Shown here: positions 1 through 7,330 of the stretch, piece after piece
Numbering within the stretch: the stretch's first letter is position 1
Layout of the letters: each line of letters begins with the position of its first letter
Assembly: GCA_027003085.1 (NCBI GenBank)
Contig: JALWYR010000053.1
Coordinates: 1-7,575, forward strand
Source of the DNA: Flavobacteriales bacterium
GTDB taxonomy: Bacteria > Bacteroidota > Bacteroidia > Flavobacteriales > Flavobacteriaceae
Direction of reading: 5' to 3'
DNA: 7,575 bases
The notes under the pieces: model-generated
Told to the model about the DNA's origin: nothing
Databases searched by the model: none
Seen by the model: only the letters and a program-made list of their open reading frames with translations
Made by a program: the position numbers and the translations under genes

Positions 1-707
1 ATTTGCTGGGCATGTTCAAACTGCCATACGACGACGACAGCAACCGCATTGGCGTAGGCCGCCTGATGACGGCTTTGCTTTCCCTGGCTTTTGTGTTTTA
101 TATGCTTCCCGGTCTGTGGGGTGCGCCGCTCAAATGGATCAGTGCTTTCCCGCCTTATCAGTCCTATGCCGAATCGCCCCATGGTGTGGGTTTCAATCGT
201 ATGGATCGGAACAATACGCATGCTTCGGCAAATGACAAGCTTCCACCGGGCGCCGAATATCATTACAACGGCCTTTTGGTGTTCCGCAACAATTACGAGG
301 CAGCCTTGCGCTATGCCAAGCGGGTGAACAAACCCTTGATGCTGGATTTTACGGGTCAGGCCTGTGTGAATTGCCGTAAAATGGAAAACAACGTATGGAC
401 CGACCCGGCTGTGCATGCCTTGATGAAAGACAGCTTGATTATTGTTTCGCTCTACGTGGACGATAAGCGTGAACTCCCACCGGCCGAGCAATATGTTTCC
501 AAATACAGCGGCCGAAAAATCACCACCATTGGCGACCGTTGGGCCGAGCTGGAAATCTACCGCTACAAATCCAATTCCCAACCCTATTATGTGCTCATTT
601 CACCCGACGAAAAATTGCTTAACCAGCCCAAAGCCTACGAACCCGACGTGCAGGCCTATTTGGCTTGGTTGCGTGAGGGTGTAAGCAGGCATTATAACGA
701 AAAATAA
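1..707 (+). CDS. Thiol:disulfide interchange protein, DsbD-like, C-terminal part (5' truncated by window edge)
   Basis: This is the C-terminal end of a membrane-anchored disulfide reductase of the DsbD/cytochrome c biogenesis type. Such proteins pass electrons from the cytoplasm through a membrane domain to a periplasmic thioredoxin-like domain. The reading frame is open at the left edge, and the first visible codon (TTG at 3) lies inside the protein, so no start is called. Counting from that codon, residues 21-40 form a hydrophobic segment, probably the last transmembrane helix, preceded by an LGMFKLPYD stretch typical of Bacteroidota members. Residues 95-230 form the thioredoxin fold, with the redox motif CVNC at 121-124 inside FTGQACVNCRKME, followed by VWTDP. 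The frame stops with TAA at 705-707. It converges on the 2H-phosphoesterase gene with 47 bases between the stop codons. The N-terminal sensor domain and most of the membrane domain lie outside the window. The family call is confident; the exact subfamily is less so. Confidence 0.88.
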   Translation, partial: LLGMFKLPYDDDSNRIGVGRLMTALLSLAFVFYMLPGLWGAPLKWISAFPPYQSYAESPHGVGFNRMDRNNTHASANDKLPPGAEYHYNGLLVFRNNYEAALRYAKRVNKPLMLDFTGQACVNCRKMENNVWTDPAVHALMKDSLIIVSLYVDDKRELPPAEQYVSKYSGRKITTIGDRWAELEIYRYKSNSQPYYVLISPDEKLLNQPKAYEPDVQAYLAWLREGVSRHYNEK

Positions 708-764
708 TTTTTAAGGCAATAAATAGGGACCTGCAAACAGGGAATTCCCCAAGCCTAAATTTTT
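708..764. terminator. Candidate bidirectional terminator between convergent genes
   Basis: The gap between the two converging stop codons can fold. AGGC at 714-717 pairs with GCCT at 753-756, extendable by TTT/AAA around a bulged A. Inside, GGG (726-728) can pair with CCC (748-750), and CCTG-CAAA-CAGG (730-741) forms a small hairpin. A competing palindrome GGGAATTCCC lies at 740-749. The outer stem is followed by TTTTT at 760-764 on the plus strand and by an AT-rich, T-rich run on the minus strand, so either direction could terminate here. The stems are short and imperfect, and the 2H-gene stop codon lies inside the structure. This is an inference from base pairing only. Confidence 0.35.
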
Positions 765-1318
765 CCGAATGGCAACTGCGCCATGATATGCCATTTCCGC
801 TCGCGGTGAATCAATATACTCAGTTTGTCCACGATAATTTTCCGTTCATAGGACAAGGCGGAAAAATAGTGCCAAGCCGCAGGAAATTGTTCCGGCGACA
901 GGTCGCGGTGGGCCACCGTCAGGTGCGGATGAAACCGGTTGGGCTTAGGGTAGGACGGGAAACGGGATTTGAAAAGCTCGAAGAGTTTAGCCTGGAACCG
1001 GTTAAGCTCCGGATCGGGTAACACACCGGCAAAAATCACACGCTTGCCGAATCGGCCGAAATTCTTGATTTTCAATTCCCAAGGCGGATAACCGGCGATA
1101 AATTCCGCCAGCTGAGGGATAAAATCCTCCATTTGATTGGCTGTGGCAAAAAAAGGTGGAATAAGCGTGATGTGCGCGGGTGCATTAAGCGCATGCCCCG
1201 AACCGAAACGTTCACGGGCCAAATGCTTAAACTCCGTTAGTTCGGATTGCACGGGCCCGGGTGCAACCAACGCAATAAAATGCAGTCGCTTGGGCGATTT
1301 ATGATTCCTCGGAGGCAT
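755..1318 (-). CDS. 2H phosphoesterase / 2'-5' RNA ligase-like (LigT family) protein
   Basis: The 187-residue product belongs to the 2H phosphoesterase superfamily (LigT/ThpR, cyclic phosphodiesterases), small cytoplasmic enzymes acting on 2'-5' or cyclic phosphodiester bonds in RNA or nucleotides. Both signature histidine motifs are present: HITL with H49 (in APAHITLIPPF) and HLTV with H132 (in RFHPHLTVAHR). The spacing and total length fit the family, and the N-terminus RLHFIALVAP is the expected first strand. I chose the ATG at 1318-1316 because the upstream frame, open to 1378, overlaps the conserved end of gcvP. With this start the overlap with gcvP is 20 bases, which suggests translational coupling and shared transcription. 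The upstream bases show no clear Shine-Dalgarno sequence. The APAHITLIPPF form resembles Bacteroidota homologues, whose true substrate is not established. The family is certain; the reaction is not. Confidence 0.88.
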   Translation of the reverse strand: MPPRNHKSPKRLHFIALVAPGPVQSELTEFKHLARERFGSGHALNAPAHITLIPPFFATANQMEDFIPQLAEFIAGYPPWELKIKNFGRFGKRVIFAGVLPDPELNRFQAKLFELFKSRFPSYPKPNRFHPHLTVAHRDLSPEQFPAAWHYFSALSYERKIIVDKLSILIHRERKWHIMAQLPFGKI

Positions 1319-4151
1319 AGCTTTCGGTCGGGTCGCAGGTGCAGTGTAGATGACGGTCGCCGTAGGCATCATCCACACGGGCTACGGGCGGCCAATACTT
1401 GTTGGCGGCAATCCATGGCAACGGATAGACGGCTTTTTGGCGCGAGTAACCGTGGAACCACACATCGGCGGTAACTTCCTCGGCTGTGTGCGGCGCGTGG
1501 AACAAAGGTGCATCGTCGTTGCCCTCTTCCACGGCTTCGATTTCGCGATAGATGGCTTCCATGGCTTCGGCAAAACGGTCCAATTCGGCCTTGCTTTCGC
1601 TCTCGGTAGGTTCGATCATCAAAGTGCCGGCCACGGGGAACGAAACCGTGGGTGCATGATAGCCGTAGTCCATCAGCCGTTTGGCCACATCCATCACACT
1701 TACCTTGTGTTTGAACGGGCGCAGGTCGGCAATAAACTCGTGTGCCACGCGGCCGGCTTCACCTTTGTAGAGCGTAGGGAAATAGGGCGAAATCAAATGT
1801 TCCAAATAGTTGGCATTGAGGATGGCTATCTCGGAACTTTTCCGCAGGCCTTCGGCACCCATCAGCCGGATGTAGGCGTAGGAAACGGGCAACAGCATGG
1901 CCGAACCATAGGGAGCCGCCGCCACTTGATGTCCTTTGGCTTCGCCGGTTTCCACCAATGCATGGTTGGGCAAAAAATCTTTCAAAAACGCCTTTACAGC
2001 CACCGGCCCCACGCCCGGACCTCCACCGCCGTGGGGCATGGCAAAGGTTTTGTGCAAGTTTAAGTGGCAAACATCGGCACCGATGGCCGCCGGCGAGGTA
2101 AGGCCCATTTGGGCATTCATATTGGCACCGTCCATATACACCAATCCGCCGTGGCGGTGAACGATTTCGGTCATTCGAACGATATCTTTCTCGAAAACGC
2201 CGTGGGTCGAAGGATAGGTTACCATAAACACGGCAAGGTTATCGGCATATTTCCGGGCTTTTTCGGCCAGGTCGTTCGTGTCGATATTTCCGTTTTCCAG
2301 TGTTTTGACCACCACCACACGAAGGCCGGCCATTACAGCCGATGCGGGATTGGTGCCGTGTGCCGAGGCGGGAATAAGCGCCACATCGCGTTGATGCTGA
2401 CCTCGGGCTTCGAAATAGGATTTGATGATACTGAGTCCGGTATATTCGCCCGCCGCACCCGAATTGGGCTGAAAACTGATGGCATCCAAACCGGTAATTT
2501 CGAGCAAATAATCTCCCAACCTGCGGAACAATTCCCGGTATCCCGCAGCCTGCTCCGCAGGCACAAACGGATGCAGGTTGGCCCAACGACCGTCGCTGAG
2601 CGGAAAGAGTTCGGCGGCGGCATTGAGTTTCATGGTGCAGGAACCCAAAGGAATCATGCTGTGGGTGAGCGACAAATCCTTGCGTTCCAAACTTTTGATG
2701 TAGCGCATCAATTCGGTTTCGCTCCGGTAGCGGCGGAATACCTCCTGATGCATAAATTCGTCGGTGCGTAAATCTTCCTTCGGTAAGCGTCCTGCTGCTT
2801 CTTCGGGCAAGGAAATATTTTTTCCGGTGGCCCGGCCGATAATATCGATTAGTTTCGCGAGTTCGGCTTCGGTGGTCAGTTCGTCCAGGGAAATCAAAAT
2901 GGTTCCCGGGTCTTCGAAATAGTTCAGGTTTATTTGTTCGGCCTCGGCAAGGGGGCGTATTTTTTCGTGTGGAATTTCGAGGCGGAGCGTATCGAAAAAA
3001 TGTTTGTTCCGTTGCCCGATGCCTGCATTTTCCAATGCGACGGCCAAACGGGCCGTCAAGGAGTGAACACGGCGGGCAATGCGTTGCAGCCCTTCGCGCC
3101 CGTGATACACGGCATACATTCCGTTCATGATGGCCGTAAGGGCCTGGGCGGTGCAAATGTTTGACGTAGCGTGTTCGCGTTTGATGTGCTGTTCGCGTGT
3201 TTGCAGGGCCATGCGCAGGGCGCGGTTGCCACGGGCATCGACACTTACGCCGATGATGCGGCCGGGCACCTGGCGTTTGTAGTCCATACGCGTGGCCAAG
3301 AATCCCGTATGCGGACCGCCATAGCCCAAGGGCAAACCGAAGCGTTGGGTTCCGCCCGTTACGATGTCCACACCCTCGAAATGCCCCGGCGGGCGCAAAA
3401 GCGTAAGCATCAACAGGTCGGTATGGACGGCGGTTTTGATTTCCGCTTCGCGGAATACTTTCAACCGGACATCCAAATCGGGAATTTCGCCCGAACGCAG
3501 CGGATAAGCCAGCAAGGCACCGAACACGGATTCGTCGGGACGGAAGATTAGTGGGTTATCTGTAACCAATTCAATACCCTTGAAGCGCGCCCGGGTTTTG
3601 ACCACTTCCAAGACGTGAGGAAAAAGTCCTTCGTCCACAAAAAAGCGATTGGCACCGGCTTTTTTTTGCTGACGCGACCGCAGGTTGAACAGCATCAACA
3701 TGGCTTCGGCGGCAGCCGTAGCGTCATCCAATAGCGAAGCGTTGGCCAATTCCATGCCCGTGAGTTCGGTGAGCATAGTTTGGTAGTTGAGCAATGCTTC
3801 GAGCCGCCCTTGCGATATTTCGGCCTGATAGGGCGTGTAGGACGTATACCACGATGGGTTTTCCAAAATATTGCGCCGTATCACGCCCGGCATGTGGGTG
3901 CCGTAGAAGCCATAACCGATATAGGAACGCCAAATCCGGTTGCGCGAAGCCAAATCATTCAAATCCTCTTCCAAGGCGGCTTCGGTCAAAGGCTCGGGCA
4001 AATTCAAAGGCGTAGTCCGGCGAATGTCGTCGGGAATGGTTTGCGTCATGAGGGTTTCCAAATCGGGCACGCCCAGGGTGTTCAACATTTGACGTTGTTC
4101 GACGGCATCAGGCCCGATATGTCGGTAAAGGAAATCCGGTAGTTTACTCAT
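1299..4151 (-). CDS. gcvP: Glycine dehydrogenase (aminomethyl-transferring), glycine cleavage system P-protein
   Basis: GcvP decarboxylates glycine using pyridoxal phosphate and transfers the aminomethyl group to the lipoyl arm of GcvH, the first step of the cytoplasmic glycine cleavage system that feeds one-carbon units to tetrahydrofolate. The product is 950 residues, close to the 957 of E. coli GcvP, so it is the single-chain form and not the split GcvPA/GcvPB. Visible landmarks are the N-terminus FLYRHIGPD, SYIGYGFYGTHMP near 77-88, GSCTMKLNA at 503-511, NSGAAGEYTGL in the 560s-570s, the PLP-binding lysine K701 in HLNLHKTFAMPHGGGGPG, and the C-terminal DDAYGDRHLHCTC. The ATG at 4151 was chosen because MSKLPDFLYRHIGPD is the usual family start; the frame runs further to 4247 but there overlaps pepT. 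It begins 13 bases after the pepT stop, and its end overlaps the 2H gene. gcvT and gcvH are not in the window, and no glycine riboswitch fits in the short gap. Confidence 0.97.
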   Translation of the reverse strand: MSKLPDFLYRHIGPDAVEQRQMLNTLGVPDLETLMTQTIPDDIRRTTPLNLPEPLTEAALEEDLNDLASRNRIWRSYIGYGFYGTHMPGVIRRNILENPSWYTSYTPYQAEISQGRLEALLNYQTMLTELTGMELANASLLDDATAAAEAMLMLFNLRSRQQKKAGANRFFVDEGLFPHVLEVVKTRARFKGIELVTDNPLIFRPDESVFGALLAYPLRSGEIPDLDVRLKVFREAEIKTAVHTDLLMLTLLRPPGHFEGVDIVTGGTQRFGLPLGYGGPHTGFLATRMDYKRQVPGRIIGVSVDARGNRALRMALQTREQHIKREHATSNICTAQALTAIMNGMYAVYHGREGLQRIARRVHSLTARLAVALENAGIGQRNKHFFDTLRLEIPHEKIRPLAEAEQINLNYFEDPGTILISLDELTTEAELAKLIDIIGRATGKNISLPEEAAGRLPKEDLRTDEFMHQEVFRRYRSETELMRYIKSLERKDLSLTHSMIPLGSCTMKLNAAAELFPLSDGRWANLHPFVPAEQAAGYRELFRRLGDYLLEITGLDAISFQPNSGAAGEYTGLSIIKSYFEARGQHQRDVALIPASAHGTNPASAVMAGLRVVVVKTLENGNIDTNDLAEKARKYADNLAVFMVTYPSTHGVFEKDIVRMTEIVHRHGGLVYMDGANMNAQMGLTSPAAIGADVCHLNLHKTFAMPHGGGGPGVGPVAVKAFLKDFLPNHALVETGEAKGHQVAAAPYGSAMLLPVSYAYIRLMGAEGLRKSSEIAILNANYLEHLISPYFPTLYKGEAGRVAHEFIADLRPFKHKVSVMDVAKRLMDYGYHAPTVSFPVAGTLMIEPTESESKAELDRFAEAMEAIYREIEAVEEGNDDAPLFHAPHTAEEVTADVWFHGYSRQKAVYPLPWIAANKYWPPVARVDDAYGDRHLHCTCDPTESYASEES

Positions 4152-4164
4152 GGGAGTCGGGGAT

Positions 4165-5400
4165 TTAGGCGCCGTATTTTTCGGCGGTTTTTTCGGCGAT
4201 TTTGACAATGAGTTCCGTGGCCTTTTGCATGGATTCCAGGGGAACATATTCGTAGGGGCCGTGAAAGTTCAAACCGCCGGCAAAAATATTGGGACAAGGC
4301 AAACCTTTGAACGACAATTGGGCACCGTCGGTTCCACCGCGTATGGGCTTGATTTTGGGTGTGATACCCAAATCCTTCATGGCCGCTTCGGCAATTTCGA
4401 TAATGTGCATGTTGGGCCGGATTTTTTCCAGCATATTGTAATACTGGTCTTTCATATCCACCTTGACCACGGGTTTATCGAAGCGGGCATTGATACGGTC
4501 GGCCACATCCATAAAGAATTTTTTGCGCGCCTCGAATTTTTGCCGGTCAAAGTCGCGGATGATGTAATACATTTCGGTGCGTTCGGTGGAGCCGTTGATG
4601 CTCAGGATGTGGTAAAAACCTTCGTAGCCCTCGGTGCGTTCGGGTACTTCGTCTTTGGGAAAGGCCGACATAAACTCGTTGGCAATCAGGATGGAATTGA
4701 TCATTTTGTCTTTGGCATAGCCCGGATGAACACTTTTACCTTCGATGATCACCTTGGCACCGGCGGCGTTAAAGTTTTCGTATTCCAGTTCGCCCACATC
4801 GGAGCCGTCCATGGTGTAGGCCCACCGGGCGCCGAATTTTTCCACGTCGAATTTATGCGCACCACGCCCGATTTCCTCATCGGGATTGAAGGCCACGCGG
4901 ATTTTGCCATGCTTGATTTCGGGATGATGAATCAAATAGTCCATGGCCGTCATGATTTCGGCCACGCCGGCCTTGTCATCGGCGCCCAGTAGTGTGGTTC
5001 CGTCGGTGGTAATAAGGGTTTGGCCCTTGAATTTTTTCAGTTCGGGGAAATAATCGGGCGAAAGCACTATATTTTTTTCGGCATTGAGCACAATGGGGCC
5101 ACCATCGTAATTTTCGTGAATTTGCGGATTGACGCCGGTGCCGTTGTAGTCGGGTGTGGTGTCGTAGTGGGCGATAAAGCCGATAACGGGCACGTTGGCA
5201 TCGGTATTGGCCGGCAGTGTGGCATACACATAGCCGTGTTCGTCCAGTTCCACCTCTTGCATGCCCAAGGCTTCAAGCTCGTCGCGCAGCAGGCGGGCGA
5301 TGTTCCATTGCTTGTCGGTGCTGGGGGTTTTGTCGGATTCGGGGTCGGATTGGGAATCTATTTTTACGTAGCGTAAAAAGCGTTCGAGAAGTTTTTCCAT
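4165..5400 (-). CDS. pepT: Peptidase T (tripeptide aminopeptidase, M20B family)
   Basis: Peptidase T is a cytoplasmic dinuclear zinc aminopeptidase that removes the N-terminal residue from tripeptides. The 411-residue product matches the usual length (E. coli PepT has 408). The metal and catalytic residues are all in place: H78 and D80 in FIAHYDTT, bridging D141 in LLGADDKAG, catalytic E175 and zinc ligand E176 in NPDEEIGRG, D198 in YTMDGSD, and H380 in LNFHGPYE. SVHPG (222-226) lies in the dimerisation (lid) domain, which occupies about residues 208-315. GGTDGAQLS near 355-363 belongs to the substrate-binding region. The start is the ATG at 5400-5398 giving MEKLLERFLRYVKIDSQS, the standard PepT N-terminus. 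It is the first gene of the pepT-gcvP-2H cluster and faces a divergent AT-rich promoter region. The product probably supplies free amino acids from peptides; a specific functional tie to glycine cleavage is only inferred from position. Confidence 0.96.
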   Translation of the reverse strand: MEKLLERFLRYVKIDSQSDPESDKTPSTDKQWNIARLLRDELEALGMQEVELDEHGYVYATLPANTDANVPVIGFIAHYDTTPDYNGTGVNPQIHENYDGGPIVLNAEKNIVLSPDYFPELKKFKGQTLITTDGTTLLGADDKAGVAEIMTAMDYLIHHPEIKHGKIRVAFNPDEEIGRGAHKFDVEKFGARWAYTMDGSDVGELEYENFNAAGAKVIIEGKSVHPGYAKDKMINSILIANEFMSAFPKDEVPERTEGYEGFYHILSINGSTERTEMYYIIRDFDRQKFEARKKFFMDVADRINARFDKPVVKVDMKDQYYNMLEKIRPNMHIIEIAEAAMKDLGITPKIKPIRGGTDGAQLSFKGLPCPNIFAGGLNFHGPYEYVPLESMQKATELIVKIAEKTAEKYGA

Positions 5401-5417
5401 AATGATTTGATTTTGTT

Positions 5418-5425
5418 CAAATGTA
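5418..5425 (-). promoter_or_regulatory. Candidate -7 element of the pepT-gcvP-2H promoter
   Basis: Read on the minus strand, this is TACATTTG, a full match to the TAnnTTTG -7 consensus of Bacteroidota primary sigma-factor promoters. It lies 17 bases upstream of the pepT ATG, which implies a very short leader. A TTTG-type -33 element is not found at the usual spacing: TTTG copies occur 12 and 33 bases upstream. The call therefore rests on one box only. Confidence 0.4.
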
Positions 5426-5503
5426 AAATTTTTCGGGCAAACGGCGGGTGTTTTTTGGCAAAGTGAAATAAAATGGAGCAGGTTTATTCTTTACTTCATA
5501 TTG

Positions 5504-5520
5504 AAACCTATAACAGGTTT
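5504..5520. promoter_or_regulatory. Inverted repeat in the divergent intergenic region, possible operator
   Basis: AAACCT (5504-5509) and AGGTTT (5515-5520) form a perfect 6-base inverted repeat around the 5-base centre ATAAC. It overlaps the position expected for the -33 box of the downstream ATPase promoter, where a bound repressor would block transcription. A second CAGGTTT half-site occurs at 5480-5486. The alternative is a weak hairpin followed by TTTTT (5518-5522) acting as a terminator, but no plus-strand gene lies upstream for it to serve. The repeat is seen directly; the operator role is inferred. No regulator gene is visible in the window. Confidence 0.3.
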
Positions 5521-5549
5521 TTATCATCCAGTGAAATAAAGTATTTTTG
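5518..5549 (+). promoter_or_regulatory. Candidate promoter of the ATPase-nuclease module
   Basis: TATTTTTG at 5542-5549 matches the Bacteroidota -7 consensus TAnnTTTG. A partial -33 box, TTTT (consensus TTTG), lies at 5518-5521 with a 20-base spacer. The -7 element is 25 bases upstream of the ATPase ATG, leaving a short A-rich leader with no Shine-Dalgarno sequence, as is usual in this phylum. Together with the pepT promoter on the other strand, this makes 5401-5574 a divergent control region. The direct repeat AGTGAAATAAA occurs at 5462-5472 and again at 5530-5540, just before the -7 box. Confidence 0.5.
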
Positions 5550-5574
5550 TGAATACAATAAGTAAAAAAACATA

Positions 5575-6894
5575 ATGACAAAAAACAAGTCGAACGGTAA
5601 ATTGGTGGTCAAAAATTTTGGCCCGATAAATTATATCGAATTAGAGGTAAAGCCTTTTATGGTATTTATTGGCCCACAAGCAAGTGGTAAAAGCACCATC
5701 AGCAAAAGTGTTTATTTTTTTAAGTCATTAAGAGATGATGTGTTTAAATATTTTCTTGAAGTTCTCGAATCCGGCAAATCTCCTAAACCCTTAGGGACGG
5801 TGGCAAAGCGTATTAGAAAGAAATTCTTGAATTTTTTCGGGCCGACGGCTCATTTGGACGATTTATATCTGCATTATGAATTCGGGAACAATAAAAATTT
5901 GGAAATAACATTGAACAGGCAATATATAAACCCTGAATTTAGCAAAGAGTTTAAATCGGAATTCTTTGAAATTTTGGAACAAATAAAAACCGGGTTATCG
6001 AAGCCATTTTTAAAAGATCCGAAATTTTTATCGTCAAGTGAAATTTTACAACTAGCTATCGAAAAGCGAAACGCTGTCAATCAAATAAAATCCTTAGTAA
6101 ACCAATTGTTTGAAGATGACAAGGATTTATTATTTATTCCTGCGGGGAGAAGTCTTATTACCACTTTATCCGATCAACTTCAATATATCCACCCGCACAA
6201 AACCGATTATTTGATGCAGGCTTTCATTGAAAGGATAAATACCATAAAACCGTTATTTTCAAAAAGTTTGCAAGAACTCGTCAACGACAAACTACATTTA
6301 ACGGATGAAACCCTTAAATTCGGCTATATCAATAGTGCAAAAAAAATCATTGAAAATATTTTAAAGGCCAAATATATCAGTGAATTTGATGGAGAAAAAT
6401 TATATGTGTCTAATGACAAATATGTAAAAATAAATTATTCATCATCCGGTCAGCAGGAAGCCGTGTGGATTCTGAATTTGATTTTTATTTCACTTTTAAA
6501 CAATCATAAGTTATTTATTGTAATTGAAGAGCCCGAAGCACATTTATATCCCGAAGCGCAAAAGGAAATTATCGATCTGGTGGCATTATTATTTAACGCC
6601 ACTCGCTCACAGGTCATCATTACGACTCACAGTCCATACATTTTGTCGTCAATAAACAACTTGGTTTATGCTGATGTATTGATGAAAAAAGGAAAAAATA
6701 TTTCTTCTGTTATTGAAAAGAGAAAAGTTATTGATCATCATTCTATTCATGCTTTTTTTGTACAAAATGGAAAAATAGAGGATATTATTGACAATGATAC
6801 TCACTTGATAAAAATCGAGGCTATTGATTCTGCATCCAAAGTTTTAAACGATACTTTTAATAAACTCTTTGAAATGGATGATTATGAAATGTAG
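5575..6894 (+). CDS. AAA family ATPase, ABC/OLD-like, first gene of a putative two-gene defence module
   Basis: The 439-residue product is an ABC-type AAA ATPase of the OLD/RecF-like group. KLVVKNFGPINYIELEVKP is the first strand pair typical of this group. Walker A is GPQASGKST (33-41). FIPAGRSL (187-194) is a motif common in these ATPases. SSSGQQE (289-295) is the ABC signature. Walker B is LFIVIEEPEAHLYP (313-326) with E318/E319, and the switch histidine is H352 in THSPYIL. Residues 55-285 form the lysine- and phenylalanine-rich insert expected to be largely helical. After the switch, about 85 residues follow with no recognisable TOPRIM nuclease motifs, so this is not a canonical OLD nuclease. 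The ATG at 5575 follows the candidate promoter. The gene overlaps the downstream small nuclease-like gene, so the two are probably translated together. Base use is far more AT-rich than in pepT or gcvP, suggesting transfer. The ATPase class is certain; the anti-phage role is inferred from architecture. Confidence 0.88.
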   Translation: MTKNKSNGKLVVKNFGPINYIELEVKPFMVFIGPQASGKSTISKSVYFFKSLRDDVFKYFLEVLESGKSPKPLGTVAKRIRKKFLNFFGPTAHLDDLYLHYEFGNNKNLEITLNRQYINPEFSKEFKSEFFEILEQIKTGLSKPFLKDPKFLSSSEILQLAIEKRNAVNQIKSLVNQLFEDDKDLLFIPAGRSLITTLSDQLQYIHPHKTDYLMQAFIERINTIKPLFSKSLQELVNDKLHLTDETLKFGYINSAKKIIENILKAKYISEFDGEKLYVSNDKYVKINYSSSGQQEAVWILNLIFISLLNNHKLFIVIEEPEAHLYPEAQKEIIDLVALLFNATRSQVIITTHSPYILSSINNLVYADVLMKKGKNISSVIEKRKVIDHHSIHAFFVQNGKIEDIIDNDTHLIKIEAIDSASKVLNDTFNKLFEMDDYEM

Positions 6895-7330
6895 CACATT
6901 ACATGTTCAACCTTATACCGAATATTGTGATAGGCGACCTTTAAGTGTGGCTAAAAATGGTAGCAGAAAATACGAGCTACAAAATATTTCGAATAACCGG
7001 ATATGTAAATTCCATATTGATGGTGGTTATATTACCGATGATGATGTACAAAAATGCGATTATGGATTTCTGTTATGCGAGAAAGAACATCTTATTTTAG
7101 TGGAATTAAAAGGTAGACATTTTTCTGATGCCCTTGATCAAATTTTTTCAACGATAGTCCATAAGCAACATGAAATTAAAGACTTCATCCTTTCGGCAAG
7201 GATTGTTTTAACCAAAGTTCGAGTTCCGGATATTCAAAATTACCCTAAATATTTGAAATTAAAAAAACGAATCGAAAAAGTGGGTGGAACTATCAAATAT
7301 AATTCTGGTAAACTTATTGACAAATTTTAA
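6884..7330 (+). CDS. Small PD-(D/E)XK-like putative nuclease, partner of the ATPase
   Basis: I do not recognise a named family for this 148-residue protein. It carries a plausible PD-(D/E)XK nuclease core: E31 in RKYELQN as the helix glutamate, D59 in KCDYGFLLCE, and E74-x-K76 in ILVELKGRHF. A helix with Q86 in ALDQIFST follows, resembling the glutamine often found after the ExK motif in this fold. The spacing between D59 and E74 and the strand-turn-strand pattern around them fit. The C-terminal part (ARIVLTKVRVP, then a lysine-rich LKLKKRIEKVGG) looks like further strand-helix elements and may bind nucleic acid. The ATG at 6884 gives an 11-base overlap with the ATPase gene; ATG at 6878 or TTG at 6869 are alternative starts. 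Overlap, orientation and shared AT-rich composition argue for one operon. Candidate roles are a DNA or RNA nuclease effector controlled by the ATPase. The nuclease call rests on motif reading alone. Confidence 0.68.
   Translation: MKCSTLHVQPYTEYCDRRPLSVAKNGSRKYELQNISNNRICKFHIDGGYITDDDVQKCDYGFLLCEKEHLILVELKGRHFSDALDQIFSTIVHKQHEIKDFILSARIVLTKVRVPDIQNYPKYLKLKKRIEKVGGTIKYNSGKLIDKF

Noticed and set aside
1319..1378. Upstream extension of the 2H phosphoesterase reading frame to 1378
   Set aside because: It overlaps the conserved GcvP C-terminus, and the added residues have no counterpart in the family, whose first strand begins at RLHFIAL.
1350..2771. Long plus-strand open frames opposite gcvP (such as 1350-2063 and 2064-2771)
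   Set aside because: They are antisense shadows of gcvP caused by its codon use; the sense strand has full family motifs.
3660..3667. Run of eight A on the gcvP coding strand as a possible slippage or frameshift site
   Set aside because: The frame continues intact through QQKKAGANRF with good family similarity on both sides, so no frameshift is needed.
4152..4164. Possible glycine riboswitch controlling gcvP
   Set aside because: Only 13 bases separate pepT from gcvP, far too short for the aptamer, and nothing like it is seen upstream of pepT.
4152..4247. Upstream extension of the gcvP reading frame giving a 982-residue protein
   Set aside because: The extra 32 residues overlap the pepT 3' end and do not resemble a GcvP N-terminus; MSKLPDFLYRHIGPD is the standard family start.
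4150..4992. 280-residue plus-strand open frame opposite pepT
   Set aside because: It is a shadow of pepT, rich in phenylalanine, glycine and histidine in the pattern of complemented codons, with no recognisable domain.
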